This document shows positions 1 to 12,301 of a stretch of DNA of 64,000 nt, in pieces (position 1 is the stretch's first letter; each line of letters starts with the position of its first letter). The DNA lies in NCBI GenBank assembly GCA_911728435.2, contig OU452210.1:8370001-8434000 (forward strand), in the 5' to 3' direction. The notes beneath the pieces are model-generated. The model saw only the letters and a list, made by a program, of their open reading frames with translations. It made no database searches and was not told where the DNA came from. This DNA is from Apoderus coryli. Lineage: Eukaryota > Arthropoda > Insecta > Coleoptera > Attelabidae. The translations under genes and the position numbers were made by a program.

Positions 1-1856
1 ATGTATTGAAAATAAACAAAGCAAGAGGCCGCTGCATGAAACCCGTTGTCGCCAGATATACGAACGAAACTAATTTATAATGTAGTCACTATATACTTAG
101 GCAGATAGTTATAAAATCAAAATAGTCTTAGATAAACTTCGGGATGTTCAGATCGTTGTATGCGATTTTCATTCAGAAGTATATAGTATTTCGCTAAACC
201 CACTAATCAAATATGTGTTCTAACTTATATTTTTTAATTTAAATTTAAAAGTGTCCCTTATAAGGGAAAAATTCATTAAAAAAGTATCCATTTAAATTGG
301 ACAAACATTTCATATATATTCAAACTTTTTTCTGTTACAACACGAAAAACGGACATAATATACCAACCTACACATAGGAATTTAATTTGTTTTTTTTTAA
401 ATAAAATAAAATGCACATTCTTTAAAATTTGCGGAAACGGTGCGTTTGACTATTTTCTAAATGTTTTTTTTAATTTAAATAAAATATTTAAGTGAGTCCA
501 AATTCACACAAATATAATAATTAAAAAATAAGTTTATTTATTAGTTTAGCTAAAGGGTTCATTATTAATCATCATTATTATTATTTTTTTCATATAAATG
601 TATATACCGGGTGACAACAAGAAGAGAAAACATTTTTTATATACCTAAGCACTTATTTAAAATCTGGAGATGCTGCAATGTTTTATCCAGTGAATCATGA
701 GCGTTCCTTTTGAAAAACGCCAAATATTCCTTTGAATAAAACAATTATTAACGTCAATAATAATAACCCCAAAATTTTTAAGGGTTTATGCACAGGCGAC
801 TCACGAAAATAGAGCTGGGAAGTTTAATTTCTAAATTTTCTAGGAAACTTACATCATTTTTAAAATTCAACGCGTCTAAAGCTTTTTCCACAACAATATT
901 TGTTAGTAAAGCTTTAGAGGCTCAAAAAAGGAAATTCTCTCATTGCAATACTTCTAAAAACATAATAGTGTCAAACAACTTTTAGCCAAAATAAATAAAT
1001 TCTTCCTTAGTCACCATATAAAATAAAAATCATTAAGCATTTCCATTTAGTGGTTTTGATTTGTTAAGTGTGTTTATTTTGATTTGTTAAGTGTGTTTAT
1101 TTTGGTGTATAGAAATTGTTCTTAGCAAATTTCTCTTATCAAAATAATTTGAAATTTGTTAACATTGTCAAATTGAATACGTAAATTACAGAAACCTGTC
1201 CTAATTTTGATCAGTTAGTATTTTAAGACCTGGACCAACCAAATATCAACATTTTTGATGAAATCATTTAATGTATTTTGAGGGCCTTTTTCCCTATTTG
1301 TTTAACTTTATTGTTAACGTAGCAGTGTAATAGATAATGATTGTGAGATTAAGCAATAGAAAAAATAAAAATATACAAAAAAGCAAAAAATAGTTTTAGC
1401 ATTTCAAGCAGGTTCTAGTTAAATAGAGAAATCCATAATCGTGACATGATGTTTTAATAGAGCAAGACCATGAACCATAAAGTAGTTACCGGCATCAACC
1501 AACAAATATCCAATTCAAATCATGTGTTGTTTAGAAATCATTCCGTTATGGTTTTGGATACTGATAAAATACATATAATCTAGTAAATATTCCGTAAAGC
1601 ATTTGACTTTCATATTATATTCAACTTTTTTTCCAAAATATCTTGGATTGGATTACTTGGAAGTAAAATGCAATTTGATTATTTTTCACTTAGCAGGTGT
1701 GCAGACATAAATATTATAGATAATAATATCGTTGATTACAACGTTCAAATATTAAATTCACATGTCTTTTGTGTTTTGACACTCCAGCGCATCCATCCTT
1801 TTTCATTTTATTCAAATGAAAAAAATGGTTTTGTATATGTAGCATATTGAAAAATG
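1..1856. other. Gene-free flank
   Basis: AT-rich sequence with only short chance frames (788-985, 1668-1850). Apart from the 23-bp duplication I see nothing that supports a gene. Confidence 0.6.
1058..1103. repeat. Exact 23-bp tandem duplication
   Basis: Two identical adjacent copies of a unit beginning GATTTGTTAAGTG and ending TTTATTTT (1058-1080, 1081-1103). Confidence 0.95.
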
Positions 1857-1912
1857 ACTGCGTAAAATAAAACAACTTTATTTTTAAATATTTCCAAACT
1901 TTTATAATATAC
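1857..1912 (-). repeat. Inverted fragment of the Penelope-like 3' end
   Basis: Reverse complement of 2926-2981 with one mismatch over 56 bases. It ends exactly where the truncated element body begins. Confidence 0.85.
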
Positions 1913-1942
1913 AGATACAGAACAGAAGATATAGAACAAGAA

Positions 1943-2740
1943 ATGAACAACTCTATCAATTTTCTTGATTTAACAATCACTAAAGTAAGTAACAGACACT
2001 CGTTTTCGATTTTTCATAAACCTACACATACAGACACAATTATACATAATACATCTAATCATCCTATCCAACATAAACTAGCCGCATTCCACAGTATGAT
2101 CCATAGACTTGTTAATATTCCATTACATAAAGTTAACTTCAAGAAAGAACTTAATATAATTAAACAAATAGCAGTAAACAATGGTTATCAACCGACAATA
2201 GTAGAAAAAATCCTAAACAAAATTAATTACAAAAAAATAATCAACACTGTTTTCCCTCAAAGCCCAAAAGATCCCCAAAATTATGGCTTAATTACCTACT
2301 CAGGCCATAATTGTTCCTATATTTCAAAATTTTTTAACCAACATAATATAAAAATAGCTTTTAAAACCAACAATACAATAGGAAAAATTATCAAAAATTC
2401 AAAATCAAAAATAGATAAGAGAGAAAAATCTGGAGTGTATGAACTGACGTGTGGAGACTGCGATCGGGTTTACATAGGACAGACAGGTCGAAGTTTTTCT
2501 AAAAGAATTAAGGAACACTACTTAAGTTATATCAAGAAAAAAGACAATTCTAATTACTCTAACCATCTTTTAGAACATAATCATAATTTTAATGATAATT
2601 TCAAAATTTTTCATATAGAAAACAAAAGTAAAAAGCTGGATCTTTTAGAATCATTAGAAATAAACAAACTTAAATATTCTAACAAATTACTCAATAGCCA
2701 AACAGATTTAAATAATTCCCCTTTGTTAAACCTCTTTTAA
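1943..2740 (+). pseudogene. Penelope-like polyprotein remnant with GIY-YIG endonuclease
   Basis: The 265-residue frame carries the end of the reverse transcriptase (INFLDLTI at residues 5-12) and a GIY-YIG nuclease: SGVYELTC (163-170), a CxxC pair C170-C173, VYIGQTGRSFSKRIKEH (176-192), H208 and an LLESLEI stretch (234-240) with the likely catalytic glutamate. The GVY...YIG spacing with the extra CxxC is typical of Penelope-like endonucleases, which nick target DNA for target-primed reverse transcription. The frame is open a little before the ATG, but the reverse transcriptase catalytic region is missing, so this is a 5'-truncated, non-autonomous copy. The nuclease domain itself has no internal stop. 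Confidence 0.82.
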
Positions 2741-2866
2741 TTTTTGTAACCCTAGGTAGTTTTTATGCACCTGTGACCTAGTTATTAGTTTTCATTTTGT
2801 TACACTTTTACTATATTTTATTACCTGTATAAACCATATAAATATTTTGTATTTTAGTCTTAAGTT

Positions 2867-2906
2867 ACACTTGATAAAGCCACTGTGTGGACGAAACATG
2901 TCGTGT
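2867..2906 (+). ncRNA. Degenerate hammerhead-ribozyme-like motif in the Penelope-like element
   Basis: The order of parts fits a minimal type I hammerhead: stem I strand ACAC (2867-2870), core TTGATAA (2871-2877, consensus CTGATGA), stem II GCCAC/GTGG with a TGT loop, core CGAAAC, a one-pair stem III with an AT loop, cleavage triplet GTC (2900-2902), and the returning stem I strand GTGT (2903-2906). Penelope-like elements are known to carry such short-stem-III hammerheads. Two core bases differ from consensus, including the G that acts as general acid, so I expect it to be inactive. Confidence 0.6.
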
Positions 2907-2983
2907 GATTTTGAAATATAAATTTGTATATTATAAAAGTTTGGAAATATTTAAAACTAAAGTTGTTTTATTTTACGCAGTTA

Positions 2984-5900
2984 TAATGAATTTCCAACAA
3001 GTATCGGCTAATTCTATTCAAATATTGAAAAATGGTTATTTCTTTTATTATAACAATGTATTGAAATCATATCCGAATGTTTCGAATGAAATTTCAGATT
3101 TTATAAGCATTTCCAATTATAATAATGATAAGTATTATTAAATCATTTAATTTTAAGTACATATTTTATACCATTTAATCTTGTTTATTATGATTATTAC
3201 ATCATGCAAGTCCTTTTTGAAGAGCAAGGAAACTCTGTAAACACATTGGTCGTGGAACACGTATTCCGCCGGTACTCATTTTTAGCTGAAAGGATAATTT
3301 ATATGTATTATATTTTAAAGATGTCATCAAATTATTAACATGAAGATTGACGAACAATATAATTAGAATAATAAGCCCAATCCTCTTCTTTACTTTTTTT
3401 CTTAATTTATTCTGTATTATTTGCTTTTTTTTTCGAATCTCTCGATAACGCGTAGTTAGTTTTGTTATCCTGAAAAAATAAAATAAAAAATAGCACCACG
3501 CACGAATTAAGGAAAATGAGTTTTTTACTTAATCAAAATACTAACAAAGTTAAATTAACATGAGAATCAAGAAAAGTACATGCTAAATATTCTCAAGAAT
3601 AATTGGAATTCCAGCGATATGTATTGTTTACTCAATATATGAAAATCTTTAAAATGTTTTCATATCATTTGAGCTGTCTCTATAAAAATACTTTTATCAA
3701 CGCTATTTTTGAAAGTTTTTACATAAATTCCCCATAATTTTGGAAGCCTTCTTCTTTGTTTGAATAAGCCCATTTATAGGCTTTCCCTTATAGCGACGAA
3801 AAAGTAAAATAAAGATGAACCTGACGAAATTACTAGCAAGCTAACATTATTTCATATAACTCACAAATATGGCCTCCGGTTTACGAGAACTGACTCCTTC
3901 AAACGCCTTTTAAAAATAGAAGGAAACGTCGCAAAAAATCATCTCTCATATATAGGCTTCTCGTTATCAGCCACAATTGCAAGTTCATTAAACTGAACGG
4001 GTGACCCACTTTAAAATTGCAGAATATTGGACAGCACCGGCGTGAGTTAATTTTTGTATCTAAAATTTGTAATTTTATAAGATTTACTGCATTTTAATTT
4101 TTAGTTATCGAGAACTGTTTTGTAAAGTTTTCTACATTTATATAGATAGCTGTAAGTACAACAGCGCGACCTCTAATTAAATCTTGCCTAGATCGTTCAT
4201 TTCATGGTTTCAGTATATACATTTTTGAGGTGACTTTCTTTTTTCTTCACTCCATAAAAAGAGTAGGATAAACCCCAAAAAATTTGGAGGTGACCAAAGT
4301 AGTAAAACTGTTAACGTCAAATAGCAACACGTGATAGAACAAGAAAAAATGGTGGTCTACTTTGAAGAAGTTGGTTGTGAAGTTTTGTTGCCTTTCGCTG
4401 CAATAACAAAACTACATGGAGCATCGTTTGTCTGTCATGGAGGCTCTGTTTCTCACTGGAAATCAATTGTCGTGAAAATCTAAAATCCAGGTTTACTACA
4501 GCCCACAAAATTTCGTTTTGAATTTCCAATCGCCTGTAAGGTAAATTTAATGGGGAAGATCTAGCATCATTGCACAAAAAGCACGAAATATATTTCATAT
4601 TTTGCACCTGCACCGGCGCCTCGAAATATTGTTTAAGCCGATTATACAAGCACTTTCAACCTCTATGCCTGGCAGTGTCAACCGGAACTTTAGTTTATTT
4701 TAAATGAGTTTATCAGAGATTAATTTTAAAATGAGTTAACTTTAAATGTTCATATCATTATTAAAAAATACAAGAAAAAACGAAATGAGGGATACAAAAA
4801 TATAGCCCTTTTAACTAAGTTTCAATGCCGCATCCTTTACAAAACGGTTCATAATAATTAATGATCAATAGGAGAAGGGTAAAATTGATAAATGGTCCTG
4901 TACGTTATTTCTTTTTGGCAGATTAAGGAAAATAGTAACCATAAAATTACGATATAACATATATCTGGCTAATCACTTTGAACGTACTTCCGTAGAATGT
5001 CCAAATCAAGCCACCATGCTTTTGCTTTGCTGCCATTGCGGCTCCATCACAGCAAGTAATTTGAAAGTATCAATCATTTTTGCGGAACTAACAGCTGCAA
5101 TACTTTTAGGATGTGTCCAAAGCCACTTGAAATATAGAAACCCTATATTATATTTTGGACACATATTGGCAATACAATAGGCAACATACATTTCTACAAC
5201 TGAGAAAGTCGTTTTAAAATTTCTATTTTCCACAAAAAGAAAAACAACGAAGAGAAATCTATCTTTTTTTTTTAATTTTACGGAATTATAATACTAACCA
5301 TATTAAAAAAAATACCATAAGTGAAAATAGGAAACACAATTTCCGGCATAGGTATGTAGCTACTTCAAAATTCTACAGTCGCCTGCAGGAGTAATTTTAC
5401 ATTTTACCTGCATTCTCTGAAATTGTTTAAATTTGTGAGAATCATAAAGCATGGTTTTGATAAACTAAGTAATTAAACCATATTACTAAAAGTGATTGCT
5501 AAACTAGAATAAATATGGCTGGTTGGTCTAATACTAGTATAATAGCTAGAAGTTCATGGGTCGACCTACGAGTATAAGTTAGAATAATTGGGACCGCGAT
5601 TCTCGGTTACTGCGCTTGTTAATGTATGTAACTTTTTAGAGCCATACCCACACAATAAATAGCTATAGATCAGCATTTTCCAGTTTGAAAGGCTCATTTG
5701 ATATCAGATTCCAATTAATAAACACCTCTTATCAAACCACAATTTGATATCAAACAAGAACCGTGGGATACGAAACATAAAGCAAAATACTGCAAACGGT
5801 TTGAAGCAATTTAAACTATGAGAAACTGAAAACCGCTCCAGAATTATCATGAGAACTGTAGGACATGCTCTATGAATCAAATAAAATATATAAGGTTAGA

Positions 5901-8900
5901 ACAAGTTGCCATTTACTTCTGTTACAACCGGAACTCCCAGATTCATTGAGCTGTTTTAGACTACCGGCAACCTGCGATACCAGAAATCTATCTTGATACA
6001 TAGGTCTAACAGAAATCAGTATTAAATTAAACACAAAAACAGTTACTCCTGTGCAACAAAATTGTGTTATTTCGTCTAATAGTGAAAAAGTAATTCAGAC
6101 TCTCGCAAAAGAGTCTTTATGGTACGGGAACCGAGACAAGACTGAAAGCATGCATTTCATGAACCCCTGATAACTACTGTTTGTAATCACAAAAAAGTAT
6201 CTGAACAAGAACAATTGCCGCAGGTGAATAATAAAATAAAAACAGGTCTTCATAAAATTGTAGTTCCATCTTCAAAACAACATTCAAACAAGGATAGGGA
6301 TTTACTATTATAAATGTTGTTGTTCATTATATTATGTGGTAGATTAACAGTATGGAGATTTACTCGTGTTCTTATAAGCCACTGAAAAACGGAACTAAGG
6401 TGCGGTGATTTCTGAACAGTTCTTCAGAGTTGAACAATACCTAATCCATAATTAATTCTGCAGTGAAACTTACTAACGTCACCTATACAAAATGTCTCTG
6501 AAATTACAGCTTTTCTAAATTTTTAATTTTTTGAAGAATGTATATGTTTATTTTTGTGCTTTTGATATGATAATATTTCAATTCAAATAATTTTCATCTA
6601 CATAAAGTTCGGAACTGTGAGGTGTGTTATGTGATTTTGATATCCTGTATGTATGCTTTTATGACAGATGATGAGCGCATGGGTCTCTCGGCACATGTTC
6701 CACTTTTAAATAATTAATATTTTGATTAATAAAGTTTTGAGGAGTTGACGTTGGTTAGCTTAATTGCTTCTAATTGTAATACTATATAGATCAATAGCCA
6801 GTCTCTACGTCTACAAAATATATTTAATAATCTCATCCTCAAACTGACAATATGAATAGTTGGTATTATGTCAAGCATAGCATAGATAAATTAAATGAAA
6901 CAAGGGACTCCACCTAAACTCACTTAAGTCAAATTATAGGTCTTAGAAAGAGTCATTCTGTAGATATATAATTTTTAAATTAAAAAAAAAACTAGGCTTG
7001 CAAGCTCAATATTTACGTTGAGCTATCTGTCGTCTAAAGAAATATTACATTTTCCTCGAGTACACGAGTGAAATGCAGTAAACAAGTTTTATTGCATCAG
7101 TTTTTAAGAAAAGTTATGATAATGAATTTTTAAAATACAGCCCAAATCCTTTTGTATGACTCATAAAATTGCATTTTTGTCTTAAGCGTTTTTCATTAAA
7201 CCTTTTAATATTTTGCGAAATTACACACTTCAGTCATTTTTTAATATAAGTATTACTAGGTATGTGGAAGAAAGGAAGAGGCATTTAAATATGTGTCTGA
7301 TTTGAGTAGTCAAAGAATATGAAAAACGTTTGTGTGCACGATGTAATAACACGGATTACATAAGTTTCAGGAAAGTTGTTAGTAGTCATGGAAAAGGTCA
7401 AAGTGAGCATTACCATTTTGCCACCCACGTTTTAGTATATTATTAAAGAATCTGGATGATATATCTTACATAGTCAGAGTGCCATAGAATAGACATATTT
7501 TAGCTCAAAATTTAAGGAAACATACTTCGCATGCCATCCATATTTAACATTGAAGACTGACTGACGAATACATGCGATTACGAGGGCGAATAACTAACGT
7601 AAAGTAAGCATTTCTCAATTTCCAACTCCTATACTTAGAATAAACATTTCTTTAAACTTATTTATTTGGAAACAGATAAGTGGTAAGGAGATACCTATTG
7701 TATACAACAAGGAATCTGTAAATCTTTGTCAAGAAGATTGTTGCATTTCATATTGGAACGAGAAATATTTCATATCGTAGCATTCTAACGAAATATATTT
7801 GAAATGTCAAACAAAATCTGCTACACGCTAGCAACTTAATACTAGTTCTTTATGAGATACATAGAAATGCTTTGGAAAAGCTTTCAGTTTCGCATTTACA
7901 AAGGCTTATTCTTATTCAAATCCCTCCACTGCTACCACACGAGTGTCTTTTTTAGCTCATATCTATTCATACTTCATCCAGCAGCTGCATATTTTTAATG
8001 AAGTCGCGTATTTTGCTGCATGGGTGAGTTTTCTTTTGGACTTCACTTAATGTCACAAATCTAATCCTACTTATGAATGGGCAAGAAAATCAAAAATATT
8101 CGTATCAATTACACTATAAACGATGATATAAACTGAAAACCGTTGTAGGCTCTTTCATCATAGTTAAAAATTGAAAGTTTATGTGAAAGCTTATCGTTGA
8201 CCAAATCTCTAAAATTGTAAATGTTACAAATATTTGCCCAAAAAGTGTCTGAAACTCTTTTTTCTATTAGGTAAAATATTCTTTTACTTGTAATGGACTG
8301 GTGAATTTTTATAGGTCATAATAAAAACCAATGTTCTCCAAAAAGCCAAATTTCACTCATTTATTTGGGCTCTCTCAGGGCTGTCACAAAAATGTTTGAG
8401 ATTCTCCGCCTTGCATGCGTGTTGTCCATAAAAATATGACTCTTATTCAATTTACAAAACAATGATTGATCACAAAGCATTTATCTGTTTTCTTGTAGAG
8501 CTAAATCGTTTAGCAAAATATGTTATAAGTTTTTCGTCCAAGACCTGGTCTGTGGGATGAAAAATTTTATGAATCAGTTACGCGCGGTAAACAATAAACG
8601 CATTACGAGTGTAATTAGTATTTACCCTACGGGCTCGGGGTAGTGGGTGATTTTCTCGATTCTGTTGCTTGTTTACACCTTCTCCACCTATATTATCAAG
8701 ACCAAACATAGTATACTTTGTCTTGTTCGAAGCAAATCTTCATAAAATTACTGCATTATAGACGGAGAGCTAGCGGTCATTCGGTGCAATTATATCATTC
8801 AGATTTAATATCTCAAATCCCTATATTATCTACTAATACTATTGTTTAAAGGATTCAGGACTGCTTTTTCAAAGACGCAATTCGTGGCGCTAGGTAGCCT

Positions 8901-11900
8901 GCTTATATAACAGATAATTGAATGGATAGGCTACTTTTATAGGGTAATTACAAAAAATTAGAGTATATAAAAAATAATAGTCTAGTCCCACAGTCAAAAA
9001 AAAACATTTAACAAGTTGCATCTATTCACATTTTAAGCGAAAATGAATAAATATTCTGCCAGTTACATAGTTTAAAGAATAAAAATACAATTGATTGATT
9101 GTTTTTATGATCAACTTTATTGTGAAACTGAAAACACAATTTTCGAAAAGAATTATTATAACATGAGAATGTGGAAATGAGATTTGGTGAAAAAAGAAGC
9201 AATAATAAAGACTCTTATACCGCTTTTCCACCAAACATAGCTTTCCTGTTTTATTCATGTTTTTTGAAACACAGAAAACAAAACTCAGACTAATTAAAAA
9301 CTATATTTCTACCAAGAAGACAGAATATTGTCCGAGTTTTGCTTTCACTGCATTTTAATCAAACAGGAACCAGACTAGTATACTGCTAACCATGCATGTG
9401 TTCTGATGCGAAAAGAGTTTTATTCTTCCCAGTAACCGAAAATCCTCAAAATACAACAAAGTAAAAATTTACTTTATCCTCAAAATGTGTGTAAAAAAAT
9501 GCAGTTTTGTTTTTTCTTCAACACCTGTTTTGTCGTGTCCGGTTGGTGTAAATCCAACATTATGGGACAAAAGCATTAAAACAGGACCCACGGTGAACCT
9601 ATACTCTGAATTTGTCCTGTTATTCCAACTTCGTAAAACCGTTTATTTTCGGAATTTTGATTAGTTTATTCGTTCAGATAATTAAAATAGTTTTATAATA
9701 AAATATACTCGCCATATTGTATAGGGCGCAGTTTTTTATTGCCGCCCTTAGGTTTGGTTTTTATTGTTGTTGAGATGTTTATCTTTTTATTTTGCGTATT
9801 TTGATATTGTTCTGATTTCTTCACAGACGTAAAGTTTTATTTTGCATATCCTAAGCTCTATATAACATTAAAGTAGACATATGAAATAGACACAATGTGT
9901 TTTGATCTTGCGATTATAATTCTATGACCTTCTCGCTTCATTTATCTCAAAATGTAGTTATACGAATCACACAGTAACATTCTTGATCTGAAGTTCATGT
10001 AAATGTAATTATCAATTTCCAAAGTTTTGTGGAATCGCTGACAAAAAAAAAAGGTTTGATCTATTCTCAGTCACTGTATTATTAAGTAAGATTAACTATG
10101 AGAAATAGACCTGATATAAAGATTATTTCGCAGCCAATATATAGTTGAATAGGGTACATCGTTTATAAATTACATTTTAGCTTTGATCATCATGTCTGAA
10201 AGTTCAACGCAGCAATAAAAATAGCAGCATCGAATGTCGTTGCTTTTCTTCTCAATCCAGCAGGTTCTCATAGTCAGGTTTTGTAGGCATTGGCAAGCCC
10301 CTTCGACGAGCAAATCAGCAATCACACTAAACAGATATAAAATCACTCCATATATGAACTAAAAAGGTTCGATAGACTAACAGGCTCACCAAGTCAATAC
10401 AATCGATTTGATTTGTATATAATTTTTATAAGAACGCAAGTTTTATATATTATCGGCTCAATAACAATGAACTTATGTTGAATCTGGCTATAGTAACGCT
10501 ATAGGTGCTCGACACCCCATCTAACCTAAATGGGAATGTTTTTAAAATTTTCTCTGGACGCTCTCCAGTTTGGAAATATATATGTCATATTGCGGAACCC
10601 AAACAACACAAGCATACTCAAGTTCTGATCTAAAAAAACGAAAAATATAGTTGTTTTAGTGTTTCGGCATCCGATTCCAAAAAATTAAGAGAACATTAAA
10701 GGCTCTTCGTTTTACAAGACTAATCCTGTACAACATGTTATCTATATGAGATTAAAAGTGCATTAGTGAAAGAGCTAAACGCTATACGGAAGATCGAGTT
10801 ACTCAAGGGTTTCGGGGTTTGGAAGAAGCGCTGGAATAAATGTATATTTGTGTAGACGAATAAATAAAATAAAAATTATTAGTTTCCCTTTATTGTGATA
10901 GTATAAAATTTTAGAGAAATGAATGATATTATATACGTTATTAAGAATAAAAAGAATCTAATTGTGTAGCTCAAGGTTTTATTTAATGTTCCATGGAATA
11001 TGTTATTCTGATTTTGTTTCATATGTTTTTTTTTATAGCTCCACTAGTCATTTGTCTTGATTTACTCTTAAGCATACCACCATTTTGTTGTATGATCCTT
11101 CTTAAACGTGCCTGGAATGCCTGACAACTATAAAGACACAATTTGTATTGTTAATATTCTGGACTTTAGTTAAGTATTATTCCTTTATGGTTGAAAAACT
11201 TCTGTTAGTTTTTTGCTCTTATTCACCAGTAACAAATTTACTGTAAATTTTTAAAACATTTGTCATGAAATAAAGAACAAGCATGATGATTTAATTAAAG
11301 TCGGGCTGAAAAAATTATACCATCAATACAGTCAGCGATACACGATGTAAATTTCTTATCTACTATAACAGGAAATTTATAACGGTGATATATGGCTATT
11401 GCTAACTAAATGTTAAATATTGATAAAACGTTCGATGAATAAGTTTAGAAACACAAAATGTCTCATAATAGCAAATTGAACACAGGCTTAGCTCGAAAAC
11501 TAACTTTTAGAAGTTAAAATGATTTTAAGAAAACTTTGGAAAATAAAATGCAATAGAAATTAAAAAGTATATTTTTTAATTTACAAAAACACCAGAAAAA
11601 TGTGAAACTAAATCAAGCTCAACGAATAACTACAACATAATATTGTAATCTTGATAGATGTCAATAAAAACACGAAGTACAAATTTCTCTTCTCCAAAGA
11701 AATAAATGTTTTATGAAATAATTGGACAAACCTTACAGACTTTTATTTTTATTATGTATTACGAATGGTGTTTTCTGAGTTGGTTTATGGTGACCAACTT
11801 TAAGTCTAAGTACAATTGAAGAATTCTATTGCGAATTACTATCTATTATATCTTAATAAATGTTATAGTTAATGTGTGTTTGGTGATACTATAATACTTA

Positions 11901-11948
11901 ATACAAAATTATAGTTTACGCAGATATTTATAGTGAAAAATAGGACAC
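2984..11948. other. Upstream region without a recognised gene
   Basis: Nine kilobases of AT-rich DNA. Frames at 2887-3141, 4317-4649 (minus), 5006-5233 (minus) and 9022-9258 (minus) show no family resemblance or splice context. The receptor's promoter and true first exon could be here, but I cannot place them. Confidence 0.5.
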
Positions 11949-12045
11949 ATGCATCAAGTTGTGGTACCTAATAATATATCAGTATTTATGACTCTCTATG
12001 CTAGTAGAGCTATAAAAGCTTACACTGAATACACTTTTGTTGCAG
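11949..12045 (+). CDS. Candidate first exon of the receptor gene (weak)
   Basis: An ATG at 11949 opens 32 codons plus one base, ending CAG|GTAATG. The end phase is exactly the one needed by the exon at 12162 across a 116-bp intron, and would give [12 protein letters not shown] at the junction. Against it, the 32 residues do not contain a convincing hydrophobic signal-peptide core, which receptor subunits need. The true first exon may instead lie further upstream or outside the window. Confidence 0.2.
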
Positions 12046-12161
12046 GTAATGCTTTTGCATCTTAAATTGTAATGTAGGCAATATAAAGAAACAATACCAA
12101 ATCACTGTAATTCTATATGTAAACATTGTAATTAGGTTAAACTTGTATCTGTTTGTTTCAG

Positions 12162-12301
12162 AAACTTGGGCTGGTATTAACGAAAAAAAGCTTCTTCATA
12201 AACTTCTAGATACTTACAATGTTCTCGAACGCCCAGTTGCTAACGAGTCAGATCCTCTCCAATTAAGTTTCGGGCTAACACTAATGCAAATTATAGATGT
12301 G
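12162..12301 (+). CDS. nAChRalpha7: nAChR exon: start of ligand-binding domain
   Basis: This 140-bp exon follows a TTTCAG acceptor and ends before GTAAGT. It begins with two bases of a split codon and then 46 codons, ending in phase 0. It encodes the N-terminal helix and first strand of the extracellular domain, including the family-typical ERPVANES and LTLMQIIDV. The asparagine in NES is a candidate N-glycosylation site. The split first codon requires an upstream exon ending in phase 1 that should supply the signal peptide. Confidence 0.95.

Larger units (their letters stand above)
1857..2983 (+). mobile_element. 5'-truncated Penelope-like retroelement with inverted 3'-end fragment
   Basis: The segment contains the C-terminal end of a Penelope-like polyprotein (1943-2740), a 3' untranslated region with a hammerhead-like fold (2867-2906), and a tail segment 2926-2981 that recurs in inverted orientation at 1857-1912 with 55 of 56 bases matching. 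The inverted copy abuts the truncated coding body directly. Penelope-like elements are known for 5' truncation and for terminal-repeat pieces in direct or inverted orientation. The exact 3' boundary is not clear and may extend past 2983. Confidence 0.75.

Noticed and set aside
2887..3141. 84-residue frame after the Penelope-like element
   Set aside because: It starts within the hammerhead-like motif and runs through the element's untranslated tail.
4317..4649. 110-residue minus-strand frame
   Set aside because: No recognised motif, no splice or start context, and broken frames around it.
5006..5233. 75-residue minus-strand frame ending MEPQWQQSKSMVA
   Set aside because: Looked protein-like, but I could not tie it to any family, and the neighbouring frames carry many stops.
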